The notes under the pieces were generated by a model that saw only the letters and a program-made list of their open reading frames with translations, was not told the origin of the DNA and searched no databases. Shown piece after piece: positions 16,635 through 26,247 of a stretch of 64,000 nucleotides of DNA; the first letter of the stretch is position 1; each line of letters starts with the position of its first letter. Source of the stretch: Trypanosoma brucei gambiense DAL972 (Eukaryota; Euglenozoa; Kinetoplastea; Trypanosomatida; Trypanosomatidae); contig NC_026740.1 in NCBI RefSeq assembly GCF_000210295.1, positions 124,001 through 188,000 of the forward strand. The letters are read 5' to 3'. The translations under genes were made by a program, and so were the position numbers.

Positions 16635-19181
16635 CTACTCCGAATAGAAAGAACTTGGTTGCGACTGCCCTCCACTAGCTGGACACGGAACCATTGTGAG
16701 AGAGATGCCCAACAGGTTGCACATCACGTACGCGAGGTCTTGGTGCAAACGTGGTAGCCGAAGTTGGTAAAATCTCGGCAATGCGGTTTGAACATCATCC
16801 GAGTGAGTGCAATACGTCCCAGATGACTCCTTGTCCGCTTTAGCCAGCGTCGACTCGGCGATCGTCATCGGACGATACCAAGGGAAACGGCCCAACGGCC
16901 CATTAATCTTCAGCAGCATCTCCTGGAGAGATACTTGAGCTAGATGGGCAGCCTGGGCTGCTCGGGCCTCCTCTCGCTTTCTTAACAGCTCGATTTCAAA
17001 GGCGCCCATTCTGTTATTTATCCACCGTTCAGTATCGCTACCTACCTCATTTTTAAACACATTAACTTGTGGTTTTCTGTAATTTTTACAACTATCCAAA
17101 ATGAACACTCGATATCGTAGTCCCTCGATCTCCATTGGTTCAGGAAGGACACCGCTTAACTTCGACGCCTCGACGCTCATTAAAAAGGCTACTGCAATAT
17201 CACCGTAGTCAACTGCTCTCTCTTTCAGGGAATTAAGAGCGGAGCCGTTCAACCTGGGGGACGAGGCCGCAGCAGTGTACGAAGGTTCCGGCCCGCGTGT
17301 CGGCTGCTTATCAGACCTGGGGTGAAATCCTACGAATGACTTGCCAGCCGCCGCACTTGTAATGGTTTGCATGCTGACTCTCTCTGGTGCATCGCCTACA
17401 CTCTCATTCAGTAAGGGCAGCACGTGTACCACCTCTCGCTTGCCAAACCGCTCCACACATGACTTTTCGGCGAGAACGGAGCGGACGATAACGCTCCGCT
17501 CCTCACGGAAGTTAACCTCTTGCATACCCTTCCCTCTCTTACCCCCTGGGGAAAAGCGTGTGGTGGCAAATACAAGTTCCAAGCAATTCTCCTTTTCAAC
17601 AACGGTACTACTATCTGAAAGCGGGGTGATTCGCTGGAGCGTCGGGAACCCGCCGAGTGTACGAATGTACAGCAGTGCAACATAAAGAATACGTGCGGCG
17701 TAAGAAAGTTCTACGCAGCTTCCCTGGTCAAGTATCGTCTGTTTATCCAATGTAGCTGCCGAATCACCACCGGATGCCAGCCACCACTTCTTCAAACTAC
17801 CTTCAGGTCCTCGCTGGGAACCCATCGCAAATAACATGCTATTCAAGTTCCTACTAACCAATAAACCTTGTGGATCCCTCAGAATGGCAGAGCAAGCAAC
17901 GAGAGAGTTAGGTTGTTCCCCCACCGCGCCCGTAGACCCCGCTTTGTCGCTCAAATTCCTTAAAAACCCGACGTGCCCACGGCTGGAAGAGCAGCTCCAC
18001 AACCTGTAAAAAACGTTTTGGTAGTCATCGAATGTCTCCGTGTACGTCATCCGGTTGTTGGCAAGTGTGACGGCGAGCTCCCCCCGCTCCCCTGGCTTCT
18101 CCTCGGTATCACCAAACTCCTGCAATGGCTGCTTCCACGAACTTAAGTTTGCCTTTTCGGCCGGAGTGCCATCCTCCACATGCCACACGTCGTTGTGTCT
18201 ACTCTTTTCCTTCAACCGGGTTATTTTAGAGGGGTGAATTGAGCCTCCAGGGAAAACAACATTTGCGGGCGGCTCTCCTGAGGTACCCCAGAAGTGATGA
18301 AACAACGCATCACCTGCTTCGTTGCTCAAACCGGTAGTTACGTCGTTCACGGGTTTACTGCTGTTGTTGGGGAAACCATCCCACCTCGGGAAGGTGAGGT
18401 CGGGGGAAGAGTAGAAACCATGATGCTGCGACGGTGCCTGTGAACTTGTTTCATCAAGTGTGGGTGCGTCTTTGAGGTACAACTCTCGTGCGACACGTCG
18501 TGGGAGAGGAGACATGGTTGAGGTATGTGCTTGTTTTTTTGCCTCGGGGCTACCTTCTAGTGGTGGAGCACCCCAACATTCATTCTCATTTACTGTTATA
18601 CTCTCAATGAAACTCTTCCTGTTCGCCGGAGTGGCCGTGGTATAATCCCTCAGTGTCGATACAGCTGTTGCTCGTGCCTGGTGCTTGCGCGCCCTGCGGC
18701 TTGCAGCACGCGACACTACTACTTCGTTTTGCTTCTCTTTTGCAGATTCCTGCTTCCTAGTCGCCTTTGAACCTTGGCGGCCTTGATGGAGGCGCTTTCG
18801 CTCCTGGGCAGCTTTTGGTCGTGCGGCGCTGCGGCCACGGTCGGTTTTCTTCCCCATTTTGTTACTCGCAGAACGCGGACGCGCTTCACTCGCACGAGTG
18901 GGGATGCGTAAATTTCGATCCCCTCGAAGAGGAGCTGCCAAGGCAGCAGTGGGCGACCTCTTTTCCTCCGACGCCACGGCTGTCGGTGACGAGGCACACT
19001 CATCGGTGTTAGCATACTTTCTTAGCGTATCAGCCACACTTAAAAGTTCCTCTGACGCATAACTTGCGCTGCCCCTCGTATCGGCAGCGTCGTTGCGGGA
19101 GGGGACGGCGTCGGGTTCCAAAAATAGCTTAATGGACGTAGCGAGACGCACATTTAGACCTTCGCCAGCCCCCCCAAACAT
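16635..19181 (-). CDS. Kinetoplastid protein of unknown function (848 aa)
   Basis: I do not recognise this protein. The longest frame opens at a TTG (19295); the first in-frame ATG is at 19181, giving 848 aa beginning MFGGAGEGLN. The first half is low complexity and basic, with Arg/Lys/Ala-rich stretches (ARPRSASNKMGKKTDRGR; KAAQERKRLHQGRQG), suggesting disorder and perhaps nuclear or cytoskeletal binding. The second half looks folded, with hydrophobic segments such as ELSYAARILYVALLYIRTL and RRTLHQDLAYVMCN-like helices near the end, and a short Arg/Glu/Ala coiled-coil-prone segment (ELLRKREEARAAQAAHLAQV). No signal peptide or membrane segment is evident. If translation began upstream of 19181, a conserved-looking stretch (LGVLSLTPGQACFI) would be included, so the start deserves checking. 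Confidence 0.7.
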   Translation of the reverse strand: MFGGAGEGLNVRLATSIKLFLEPDAVPSRNDAADTRGSASYASEELLSVADTLRKYANTDECASSPTAVASEEKRSPTAALAAPLRGDRNLRIPTRASEARPRSASNKMGKKTDRGRSAARPKAAQERKRLHQGRQGSKATRKQESAKEKQNEVVVSRAASRRARKHQARATAVSTLRDYTTATPANRKSFIESITVNENECWGAPPLEGSPEAKKQAHTSTMSPLPRRVARELYLKDAPTLDETSSQAPSQHHGFYSSPDLTFPRWDGFPNNSSKPVNDVTTGLSNEAGDALFHHFWGTSGEPPANVVFPGGSIHPSKITRLKEKSRHNDVWHVEDGTPAEKANLSSWKQPLQEFGDTEEKPGERGELAVTLANNRMTYTETFDDYQNVFYRLWSCSSSRGHVGFLRNLSDKAGSTGAVGEQPNSLVACSAILRDPQGLLVSRNLNSMLFAMGSQRGPEGSLKKWWLASGGDSAATLDKQTILDQGSCVELSYAARILYVALLYIRTLGGFPTLQRITPLSDSSTVVEKENCLELVFATTRFSPGGKRGKGMQEVNFREERSVIVRSVLAEKSCVERFGKREVVHVLPLLNESVGDAPERVSMQTITSAAAGKSFVGFHPRSDKQPTRGPEPSYTAAASSPRLNGSALNSLKERAVDYGDIAVAFLMSVEASKLSGVLPEPMEIEGLRYRVFILDSCKNYRKPQVNVFKNEVGSDTERWINNRMGAFEIELLRKREEARAAQAAHLAQVSLQEMLLKINGPLGRFPWYRPMTIAESTLAKADKESSGTYCTHSDDVQTALPRFYQLRLPRLHQDLAYVMCNLLGISLTMVPCPASGGQSQPSSFYSE

Positions 19182-19893
19182 GATGAAGCAAGCTTGACCA
19201 GGGGTCAATGAAAGAACACCTAATTCACTTGCAAGTGGTCGCGCTTTCCTATTTCGGTCGCTGTACTCTACGCAGCGAATTAGTTCCTTCTTCAAACTAA
19301 GGGATAGGAGTTAAAAAAAATCATATATGTGGGTAAAAGAACGAGACACGACAACAGAGCGAATGAACACCATTTTTCTACCACTACACACATTTTTCAC
19401 TTTTTTCTTTGTTTTATAAATCATGCAATATGCATTGCATACAAAACAAGATCGGGCGATCGTGAGGGCAATGGGACAAGTCCACACAGGCAACTAAGAG
19501 AAAATCACAAACGGGAATGAAGGGACGAAAAGAAGAAAAGTGAAATCCTTGCAGACACATATTATCCTCGTCCGCTTCTGCCCTTACTCTCCTTTTACCC
19601 ATTACAAACTTAATCCGCATTGCATTCCCGGCTCCCCTCTTATCTACATAATGAACCCCGCCACGATCCCCAAACATAGGAGAAAGGGGTTGGGGAAAAG
19701 TACAAGTAGCTTTTTCTAAGTACATTCATCTCATTCAATTTATCGCCATTCACATGTCTTTTTCACCGCTTGACCTGTCGGACACCTCGCAGTGAACCTC
19801 TAGAAGTTTAAAAATGAAAAATGAAAGGGAAAATGGCGGTGAGCTAACCAAATCGATACTCGAACACAACATGGCCTTTGAACAGAAGCGGCT
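19182..19893. other. Intergenic region, beta-helix gene to 848-aa gene
   Basis: This holds the splice tract noted separately and the 3' UTR of the acidic beta-helix gene. A 103-codon minus-strand frame at 19414-19725 crosses the tract and has no family features. Nothing else is seen. Confidence 0.45.
19494..19545 (-). promoter_or_regulatory. Probable trans-splice acceptor for the 848-aa gene
   Basis: The minus strand reads TTTCACTTTTCTTCTTTTCG, then further pyrimidines ending in TCTCTTAG, with the AG at 19495-19494. This would give a 5' UTR of about 310 nt if the ATG at 19181 is used. Confidence 0.45.
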
Positions 19894-21603
19894 TTAGTTG
19901 TCTTCACTCTCAAGGGGAGTGCTTCCACGCACGTGGACATGAAACCCCTTCAGAAGAAACCTCCTCTCCTCTGAAGGTCCTGAAAGTGGAGGTTGAGTGT
20001 CATCCTTTTCCATGTAAATGACGTTATCGCACATTGTGCCACAACTGACGTCGCCCTCTAAACGAACAGTGCCCTCCAAAGCATTCTTCTGAAGGGAAGG
20101 ATGTTGCGCAGGAATGGGCGGCGGCCTTGGCACGTCAGCGTCCTCCTCTTCCTCACCTTCTTCTTCCACTTCTTCGTTCTCATTTTCTTCAGCTTCCCGC
20201 TGTGCACGCTCGCAGGCCACTCTCTCAACAGCTTCTGCATCAGGTGGTATAGGTGGCACACGACCTTTTACAAGGATGCACTCCCTCCCACACCATCTAA
20301 TCGCACAGCACTTAACTTTAGCAGCGCCACACTCTCCAGTGAAGAGTATGCCCACAGTACTATGGCTTTCCAGCCGCAGGAACTTCAATTCGGTGCCCGC
20401 GCAACCGTCGACAAGCATAACCCCAATATCTGTGTGGGCAATAAAGCAGTCACGCACGGAAACATCCGCATCGTCCAGATACAGTGCTACGTTGCACATA
20501 GCCTTTGTAGGTATCTTGGGTTGGGATACGACCTTCTTCCACCGATTCTTCAGGCGAAATAAGGGGCTTTGTTGTGCATGACGCGCAGCACGAAACTGGT
20601 CGGCGGTATACGTGGTTGGCGTTCCCTCAACAGGACCCAAAATCATGGAGGTGTGGATCTGCAGTGAGCACCGTGGATACGCGTAAAGCGCCTGCTTCGC
20701 ACTGCCGTAAATAATGCAGAACTCTATCAGCACCTCGCTAAGAGGGTGGGCCACTACTGTTGGCAGCACTGGAGGTTCCGTAGATGGTTGACACGTAGTC
20801 GTTTCCACGGCCTCGGTCGTCGCTAAGGGATCTTTCCTCTGTAATGCATAATCGCCGAAGACACAGTGGCGGAATGTGGATCTGGTGAGTGGATTAAGCT
20901 CGATACCCCCAAAGAAGCATAAACCTTGCATTTCCAGATGATTATCCTTTGCTTTGTGAACCATCTCAGCCTCCTCTGTGGACCCCTCTGGAGCATCGTC
21001 GGCATTTTCCTCCTCTTCATCCCCATCAGCCACTCTATCCTGCTCATCATCATAGTGTTTAATGCCCTGCAATCCCTCAGGAATTTCCGCGTCTTCATCG
21101 ACAGAAACAAACGGCCGACTGTGACGCACTATCAGCCGCCCTTCAATCACTGGAAACAGTTGGGGATCTGGTGCTGTAGGGGTTACAGTTGCGGTAGCAG
21201 GTGCTTCACCACCGTAGGGCGCGTACCATGGGCCCAATCGGCGCTCGTCCCTTGGAATATGGATCTTCTTGCGATAACCAGCCTTCCGCCCCAGTGCCAC
21301 CGGGACGCTCATAATCCGTAAGCCATCCAGTCGAGACTCCTCAATGACCACCTCTTTCTCAAGATAGGCGCCAGGGTACACGATCACAAGGTCCTCACGG
21401 TATGTCACCGCGTCCAACGCTTCCTGCAGCTTCTGCATGCTACTAAAACCACCCACGTAAAATGTACTTGGTCCATCTTCCAGCTGGGAGAGATCGTTTG
21501 ATTCCTCCCACTCCTCTTCTTCTTCCTCTTCTTCTTCCTCTTCCTCCTCTTCTTCTTCCTCTTCTTCTTCACGTGCTTCAAGCTCGCTTTTCTTCGGAGG
21601 CAT
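19894..21603 (-). CDS. Acidic right-handed beta-helix-like protein
   Basis: This is a 569-aa protein from a true ATG. After MPPKKSELEAR comes an uninterrupted run of 20 glutamates (residues 12-31). The body has the rhythm of a pectin-lyase-like parallel beta-helix: short repeating segments of alternating hydrophobics with stacked Cys/Asn/His, for example STFRHCVFGDYAL, VLIEFCIIYGSA, CSLQIHTSMILG, ADVSVRDCFIAHTDIGVML, and GAAKVKCCAIRWCGRECILV. A second acidic block (NENEEVEEEGEEEEDADV) lies at about 470-487, and others occur near 195-215. The beta-helix reading is from pattern only. Proteins of this type in kinetoplastids are often flagellar or cytoskeletal, but nothing here decides that. No catalytic site of a pectin lyase or hydrolase is apparent. 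Confidence 0.65.
   Translation of the reverse strand: MPPKKSELEAREEEEEEEEEEEEEEEEEEEEWEESNDLSQLEDGPSTFYVGGFSSMQKLQEALDAVTYREDLVIVYPGAYLEKEVVIEESRLDGLRIMSVPVALGRKAGYRKKIHIPRDERRLGPWYAPYGGEAPATATVTPTAPDPQLFPVIEGRLIVRHSRPFVSVDEDAEIPEGLQGIKHYDDEQDRVADGDEEEENADDAPEGSTEEAEMVHKAKDNHLEMQGLCFFGGIELNPLTRSTFRHCVFGDYALQRKDPLATTEAVETTTCQPSTEPPVLPTVVAHPLSEVLIEFCIIYGSAKQALYAYPRCSLQIHTSMILGPVEGTPTTYTADQFRAARHAQQSPLFRLKNRWKKVVSQPKIPTKAMCNVALYLDDADVSVRDCFIAHTDIGVMLVDGCAGTELKFLRLESHSTVGILFTGECGAAKVKCCAIRWCGRECILVKGRVPPIPPDAEAVERVACERAQREAEENENEEVEEEGEEEEDADVPRPPPIPAQHPSLQKNALEGTVRLEGDVSCGTMCDNVIYMEKDDTQPPLSGPSEERRFLLKGFHVHVRGSTPLESEDN
21511..21570 (-). repeat. GAA/GAG trinucleotide tract encoding poly-Glu
   Basis: Twenty consecutive Glu codons (mixed GAA and GAG) sit near the start of the beta-helix protein. 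The mixture of synonymous codons suggests the tract is moderately old, not a single recent slippage event, although it may still vary in length between strains. Confidence 0.9.
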
Positions 21604-22699
21604 AGATATTGCTTAGACCTCTGTTTGTCTTATGAAATCCTGTGTGTCAGAAAATAGCAGACAGAGAAGAGGAGTAATGGAATGCCGCCATGGAGAACGC
21701 AGGACATAGCGGGAAAACAGGGTAACGTTAGTGACTGTAAAAGTGGGCAACTTTCGGTAATGTCAGGAGTTCGGTTTCTCCTCTTTTCTTCCCCAGATTC
21801 ATCATCTACTTTTCAGATTGTAACAACGAATAGTTCGTGAGGAAATGGGCAACAAACAACCCATAGGTCACGCACAAAGGAATAAAGTGAGCAGCGCTGT
21901 CACGTAAAAACATGTGAAACGAGATGGTGATGTAACTCCAGGGGTGTGAAAGAAAATGAAAGACAAGCGTGACCACAACAGCAGGATCAACATGGAATAG
22001 ACAGAACTTTGGGGAAGTACATTCTTCTAAATATTTTTCTCACCCAACTGGAGTTGCATAACGGCTGAAGTCCGTGTTTCCACAGGTTGATAACACCTTC
22101 TATTTCCATCATCCCGACACATATATACATTCCCAACACTAGTGCTTACATGCAGCCACTGGCTATTAACAGACCACTCACGGGCTCATTTCATCCTGTT
22201 TTGCTCGTAAACAAACAAAAGGTGAAAAAAAAACAATGCCCCGGAATGCAAGTTAGAAAAAGGGAAGGTGCCCCGGTACAAACTCACTTGAGATGATATG
22301 AGTTACTTTCCTAACTCTCCACACCTCTACGACAATTTAGTGTGTTGAGGTACGCAGTCGTCCATTGAGACACGGGCCTACGCACTTTTGGATTGGTGAA
22401 ATAAGACACACCACGTCAAAAAAAAAAAAAATGTCGTGGAGTAACCACGAGTCTGCAGAGCCGTCACGAGCTCAGTTGCAGCGCAAACCCCCGTAACGAG
22501 CGCCGTATGCCTGCGTCAATTTAGTACGGGGTTGCCATCGTTCCGGGGACACAGGCACTAAGCACTAAATAACAAAGTTTTAACTATAAGACAACCCCTT
22601 TCTTCTTGTGCGAAATTTGTTCTATCAAGTGACACCGTCCACACGGTGAACTGCACCAAATAGTGCAACGCACAAGAGCGACAAATCACCTGGCGAGCC
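21604..22699. other. Intergenic region, RING gene to beta-helix gene
   Basis: This 1.1-kb gap is mostly the 3' UTR of the RING gene. It has an A-run of about 13 at 22418-22430. A 114-codon frame at 22558-22902 overlaps the RING gene's 3' end in another frame and is a shadow. No small RNA gene is recognisable. Confidence 0.45.
21640..21686 (-). promoter_or_regulatory. Probable trans-splice acceptor for the beta-helix gene
   Basis: Minus-strand pyrimidine tract TTACTCCTCTTCTCTGTCTG (about 21686-21665) is followed by CACACAG with the AG at 21641-21640, about 37 nt upstream of the ATG. Confidence 0.5.
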
Positions 22700-23734
22700 C
22701 TATAATCTCGGTTTCTTCTTTGGATGCAATGCTTCCTCGTGAACTTTTGTAAAATCGTCAGGTTTCCCCGGCTTACCCGTTTCAAAGGGGGCACGGCAGT
22801 CAGTATCACCAGCGCCACATCGCTTGCGGCAGTGGTCCAACTTTTGGGCATAATGCGCAATTCTTCCGTGCTGTCGCGCCTTTTCACGCGTGGCATCCGC
22901 AAGTTCCCTAGTCAGTGACTCCACAGAGTTGTATGTCTCGAGTGCAACAGTTCGAAGTTTCTGCAGCCGCTCAACCCCCACCGTCCCATTCTGCGTTAGT
23001 GCATTGTACCGATTCTGGGCTCTTCCCAGGGAATCTTGTAATTTAATGCACTGATCCTCCAACTGCTGCTGACTGTTTGCAAGGTTGAGTTCGCGACTAT
23101 TGAGATTTCTACACCGCTTCATCAAATCCTTTACTTCGCGCTTTAATCTATCCACATAAGCTTCAGTCGGTGGGCACTGCCTTTGGCCAGTAATGCACAC
23201 CTCATCGTCTACATCATGCGCAACATCAGTCTCACTACTACCAGCATTATTCATGTCGACAACGACTTCTCCTTGCTGTTGCCCAGCTCTTCGCCTACAC
23301 TGTGGGTGGAAGCACAGAATATCAGATTTCCTCTTCAAGGGATGACGGCAGATGGGGCACTGTGCACCAGTCTTGTACTCGTACAGCTGCATTGCGCACG
23401 TAAAGTGAAGTAAGTGCCCACATGGAAGCACTGCGATTCCCTCCAGGGCTCCTGACGTCTCGGATGAACTCGCTGCCAACCTTGCTCTACCAGCACCCAA
23501 ACGGTACAAACTTACTGCCGCCACAAAGGCGTCTGGCATGTTGCCGACCCACCCAAACGCGCCGTTTGGCCAAACTCGCATGGGAAAGTTGACTTCATCA
23601 CCTACTTGGTTCAGATCACCACTTGCACCCACGTCCGTTGACGATGGCGTTGCTGCGGGTGCGTTACTCAACAGCGACTCAATGCAAATGGGGCACTCTG
23701 CACCACGCAAAAACTCAAACTGAGGCATTAGCAT
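22700..23734 (-). CDS. RING-finger protein with long internal insert and coiled coil
   Basis: The longest frame opens with GTG; the first ATG (23734) gives 344 aa, with another ATG two codons later. Numbered from the GTG, the RING ligands are C20 and C23 (CPICIESL), C111-x-H113 with H116 and C119 (LPCGHLLHFTC), and C132/C135 (CPICRHPL). This is a RING-H2 arrangement. The spacer between the first and second ligand pairs is 87 residues, against roughly 10-40 in most RINGs. A coiled coil follows at about 205-315, and the tail is basic (HPKKKPRL), a possible nuclear signal. RING plus coiled coil resembles TRAIP-type E3 ligases, but this is only a topological likeness. E3 ubiquitin ligase activity is inferred from the intact ligands. 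Confidence 0.8.
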   Translation of the reverse strand: MLMPQFEFLRGAECPICIESLLSNAPAATPSSTDVGASGDLNQVGDEVNFPMRVWPNGAFGWVGNMPDAFVAAVSLYRLGAGRARLAASSSETSGALEGIAVLPCGHLLHFTCAMQLYEYKTGAQCPICRHPLKRKSDILCFHPQCRRRAGQQQGEVVVDMNNAGSSETDVAHDVDDEVCITGQRQCPPTEAYVDRLKREVKDLMKRCRNLNSRELNLANSQQQLEDQCIKLQDSLGRAQNRYNALTQNGTVGVERLQKLRTVALETYNSVESLTRELADATREKARQHGRIAHYAQKLDHCRKRCGAGDTDCRAPFETGKPGKPDDFTKVHEEALHPKKKPRL

Positions 23735-24191
23735 ATTTGGCAGTGCTGGCACGTACGCAACTCCTCTTCCCCCACCTTCACCCGAGCCAGATGGAAAAGA
23801 ATACGTGATGCGTTACTTATGTGTATAAGTCCTGCCACAAAGTATCGATAATATTCCCTTCCGCCTCCACACTTGGCACTAGCCTTCCTGGTGTTAAGAG
23901 AATCAGGGAAAGAAATAAATCGCAAGGTGCACCATGTTGATGCAGGGGAAAGTGAAGAAATGGAGAAGCAGCATCCGACGTGAAATTTTTAAAAGTGCAA
24001 AGTTGTGTCGAAACTCATTATGATGTTTCCGCGTAGACCCTGTTTTTAATCAATTGGCAGTTCGTGAAAAGAGTTTTGTCAATAAAAATTATAAGCGGTA
24101 GAGAAAGAATAAGGTAACCTTCTGCCCAACAAAACGTAAGGGGAAATGCGACGCAGCAGAAGCTCGCCAAAACGTTACGACGACATTACAT
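23735..24191. other. Intergenic region, pseudouridine synthase gene to RING gene
   Basis: This contains purine-rich plus-strand stretches at 23896-23917 and 23943-23972. On the minus strand these are plausible splice tracts for the RING mRNA. The remainder is the 3' UTR of the pseudouridine synthase gene. No gene is seen. Confidence 0.45.
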
Positions 24192-26108
24192 TTACTCTAC
24201 AACCCAAGGTGGCGGAGGTGCAAGAAAAATAACAACTGGTCCCTGCCGCTGCACAAAACCCACATCCATACGCACTGCGTCTTCATAGCAGCACTCCAAA
24301 CTGGGCGGTGGGCCCTCACCGTACCCCAAAATTTGACCTTCGGTGATGCTTTCGGAGTCGACCACATCCGAGCAGGCAAGTAAAGATTTATGCTCCATTT
24401 CGTACCGCCAGGCGTGCAAGGCAACGCGGGACCCATTGGAACCATCAAAAGAAGCCACAGGAAGTTTCCCACCACACTCCCAGCACAACTCGTCGGAAGC
24501 ATAAAATCTGTCACGAAAAGATTTTGGCAGCTCGTCTACGCAAAAGTAAAAAGTTTGCCTATCATGCCCTCGCTCATTTGTATTGTATGTCACATCCCCA
24601 ACAATGGGATGTCCCCAATCACTAAGGTGGATACGAATCTGATGCATGCGACCAGAGAATGGCACGCAGTGGACAAGACTTTCGGTGTTCGTTCCTGCAT
24701 CTTTATGGTGGGAGTGATCACTCTGATAGTGCCGTAGCGGCTGACACAGCGTCATAGCATCCTGACAAAACATTTCCTTGATAGGGGTCCCATACGATTC
24801 ATTCAAATCTTCATATATCGTTTCATTTTCACTGAACCTGTACTGCCGCAACGGAGAGGTGAAAAGAACCGGTACACCAACTGAATTCACAAAAGTCTTT
24901 ACGTTCATCCCATCAGTTGCATCTCTGCGCCCTTCATGAGAGTTTTTGGTAACAATTAACAAGCCACCGTTAATGGGGCATGTGGTATCTTTCTCATTGC
25001 TGTCAGCTAGCGCGCCTTCCTTATTTTTATCCCCAGGACAATTTTCAAATCGTATCTTCATAGAATTTTCCGGGAAACAGCCACGAACCCGCGCCAAGTA
25101 CCGTTTCCTGACTGTGGCGCCGGACATGTGCAACTTATCAAAAGTAATCGTCCCCTCGTCGCTCTCAAAGCGGGATCGCCGTGGCAGAATCTCCTCCATC
25201 TGCCGCGTCTTACTCATAAGCGCTTCTCCAACGCGCCGCGCTGCTACCTTCGAGATTCCCAAGAGAAGCACACCAGATGTTACTTTATCCAACCTATGGC
25301 AGGGCCGCGGGAGCCGCTCAATAGGAACCGTGTCTTCTTCCATTGAATCCGTGAGATAATACGCCAGCAGCTCATCCCGCTCCCTCCCAGTAAGGTGAAT
25401 AGTAGAAACCAACGATTGCAGGAGTGGATCCTTCTCTACAAGCCATGCATGCAGACGTCTTGGCGCAAGGACGTATTCCAGCATAGCTGTGCAGGAATTC
25501 ATGAAATACCTGCCACTTGCATGAGTCGGCAAACCGGCAGGTTTGTGCACAACCAGAATTCCATATTCACAAATACGCACCGCCGCTAGAACTATGGGCT
25601 CGACGCCCGTGGCGCCCATACGCACGGGGATTTCATGTCGGTGGACCGAATGAAGAACAACGTCCCCATGCTGAAGTGGTCCGTTCGCATTAGATGAATC
25701 CTCAGCACTGGCATCTGCTCCACTCGGCTCGCCCGCAGTGTGAGATCGTTTCATGTGATTCCGTCGGACATTGCACCTCGATCGCGAGATTTTCTGCAAG
25801 CGTCCCTTTTCCACGCAAGCCTCGTAGTAACTGCGGGAGTGATGAACATGCTCCTCGGAGTAAACATCCACCAGCTCACGGCCCACCCAACGACCCTTTA
25901 CGAAAACGCGAAACGTAAAAAAATACGGGACGACAAAGCGCCGCGTAGGTTGTTCGCGCTCCTTAGGAGGTGAAGTCGCGGTGTACCATGGAAAACCGGG
26001 GAACAGCGGCGTGCTGTATAATTTTCGCTTCGATTCATCATTCCAGGAGGCCTCTTCCAAAAGTTGGAGCCGTGTTGCCTCCATAGATCCTTTGGTACTG
26101 TAACACAT
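24192..26108 (-). CDS. RluA-family RNA pseudouridine synthase
   Basis: This is a 638-aa frame from an ATG at 26108. A second ATG at 26084 (MEATRLQLLEEASW) sits 14 nt after a pyrimidine tract ending TTACAG and is the likelier start (630 aa). The catalytic motif HRLDKVTSGVLLLG places the nucleophilic aspartate at residue 274. Upstream is the family's ILVVHKPAGLPTHASGRY motif, and near residue 500 is SGRMHQIRIHLSDWGHPIVGD, the substrate-binding motif with Ser for the usual Thr. These are the RluA/Pus9/RPUSD signatures for converting uridine to pseudouridine in tRNA or rRNA. The catalytic domain is expanded by hydrophilic inserts (about 300-420), so it is about twice the size of bacterial RluA. 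No clear targeting signal decides between nucleus, cytosol and mitochondrion. Confidence 0.87.
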   Translation of the reverse strand: MCYSTKGSMEATRLQLLEEASWNDESKRKLYSTPLFPGFPWYTATSPPKEREQPTRRFVVPYFFTFRVFVKGRWVGRELVDVYSEEHVHHSRSYYEACVEKGRLQKISRSRCNVRRNHMKRSHTAGEPSGADASAEDSSNANGPLQHGDVVLHSVHRHEIPVRMGATGVEPIVLAAVRICEYGILVVHKPAGLPTHASGRYFMNSCTAMLEYVLAPRRLHAWLVEKDPLLQSLVSTIHLTGRERDELLAYYLTDSMEEDTVPIERLPRPCHRLDKVTSGVLLLGISKVAARRVGEALMSKTRQMEEILPRRSRFESDEGTITFDKLHMSGATVRKRYLARVRGCFPENSMKIRFENCPGDKNKEGALADSNEKDTTCPINGGLLIVTKNSHEGRRDATDGMNVKTFVNSVGVPVLFTSPLRQYRFSENETIYEDLNESYGTPIKEMFCQDAMTLCQPLRHYQSDHSHHKDAGTNTESLVHCVPFSGRMHQIRIHLSDWGHPIVGDVTYNTNERGHDRQTFYFCVDELPKSFRDRFYASDELCWECGGKLPVASFDGSNGSRVALHAWRYEMEHKSLLACSDVVDSESITEGQILGYGEGPPPSLECCYEDAVRMDVGFVQRQGPVVIFLAPPPPWVVE

Positions 26109-26135
26109 GAAAAATGCAGAGAATATAAAGAGATT
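26098..26135 (-). promoter_or_regulatory. Probable trans-splice acceptor for the pseudouridine synthase gene
   Basis: The minus strand reads AATCTCTTTATATTCTCTGC, then ATTTTTCATGTGTTACAG, with the AG at 26099-26098. Its use would remove the first ATG (26108) and leave the ATG at 26084 with a 5' UTR of about 14 nt plus the spliced leader. A second tract at 26222-26196 would permit the upstream ATG. Confidence 0.45.
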
Positions 26136-26247
26136 GTTTTCCTCGTTTGGAGTTGGATTCCCCTCCTCTCCATACGACCACGCGAGATTATTTCAAATAA
26201 AAGGTCAGAGGAAAGATAGGACATCCAATATAAAACGACAAGGGTGA
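26109..26247. other. Very short intergenic region (139 nt)
   Basis: This is the tightest spacing in the window. It must hold the polyadenylation site of the 535-aa gene and the splice tract(s) of the pseudouridine synthase gene. Confidence 0.5.
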
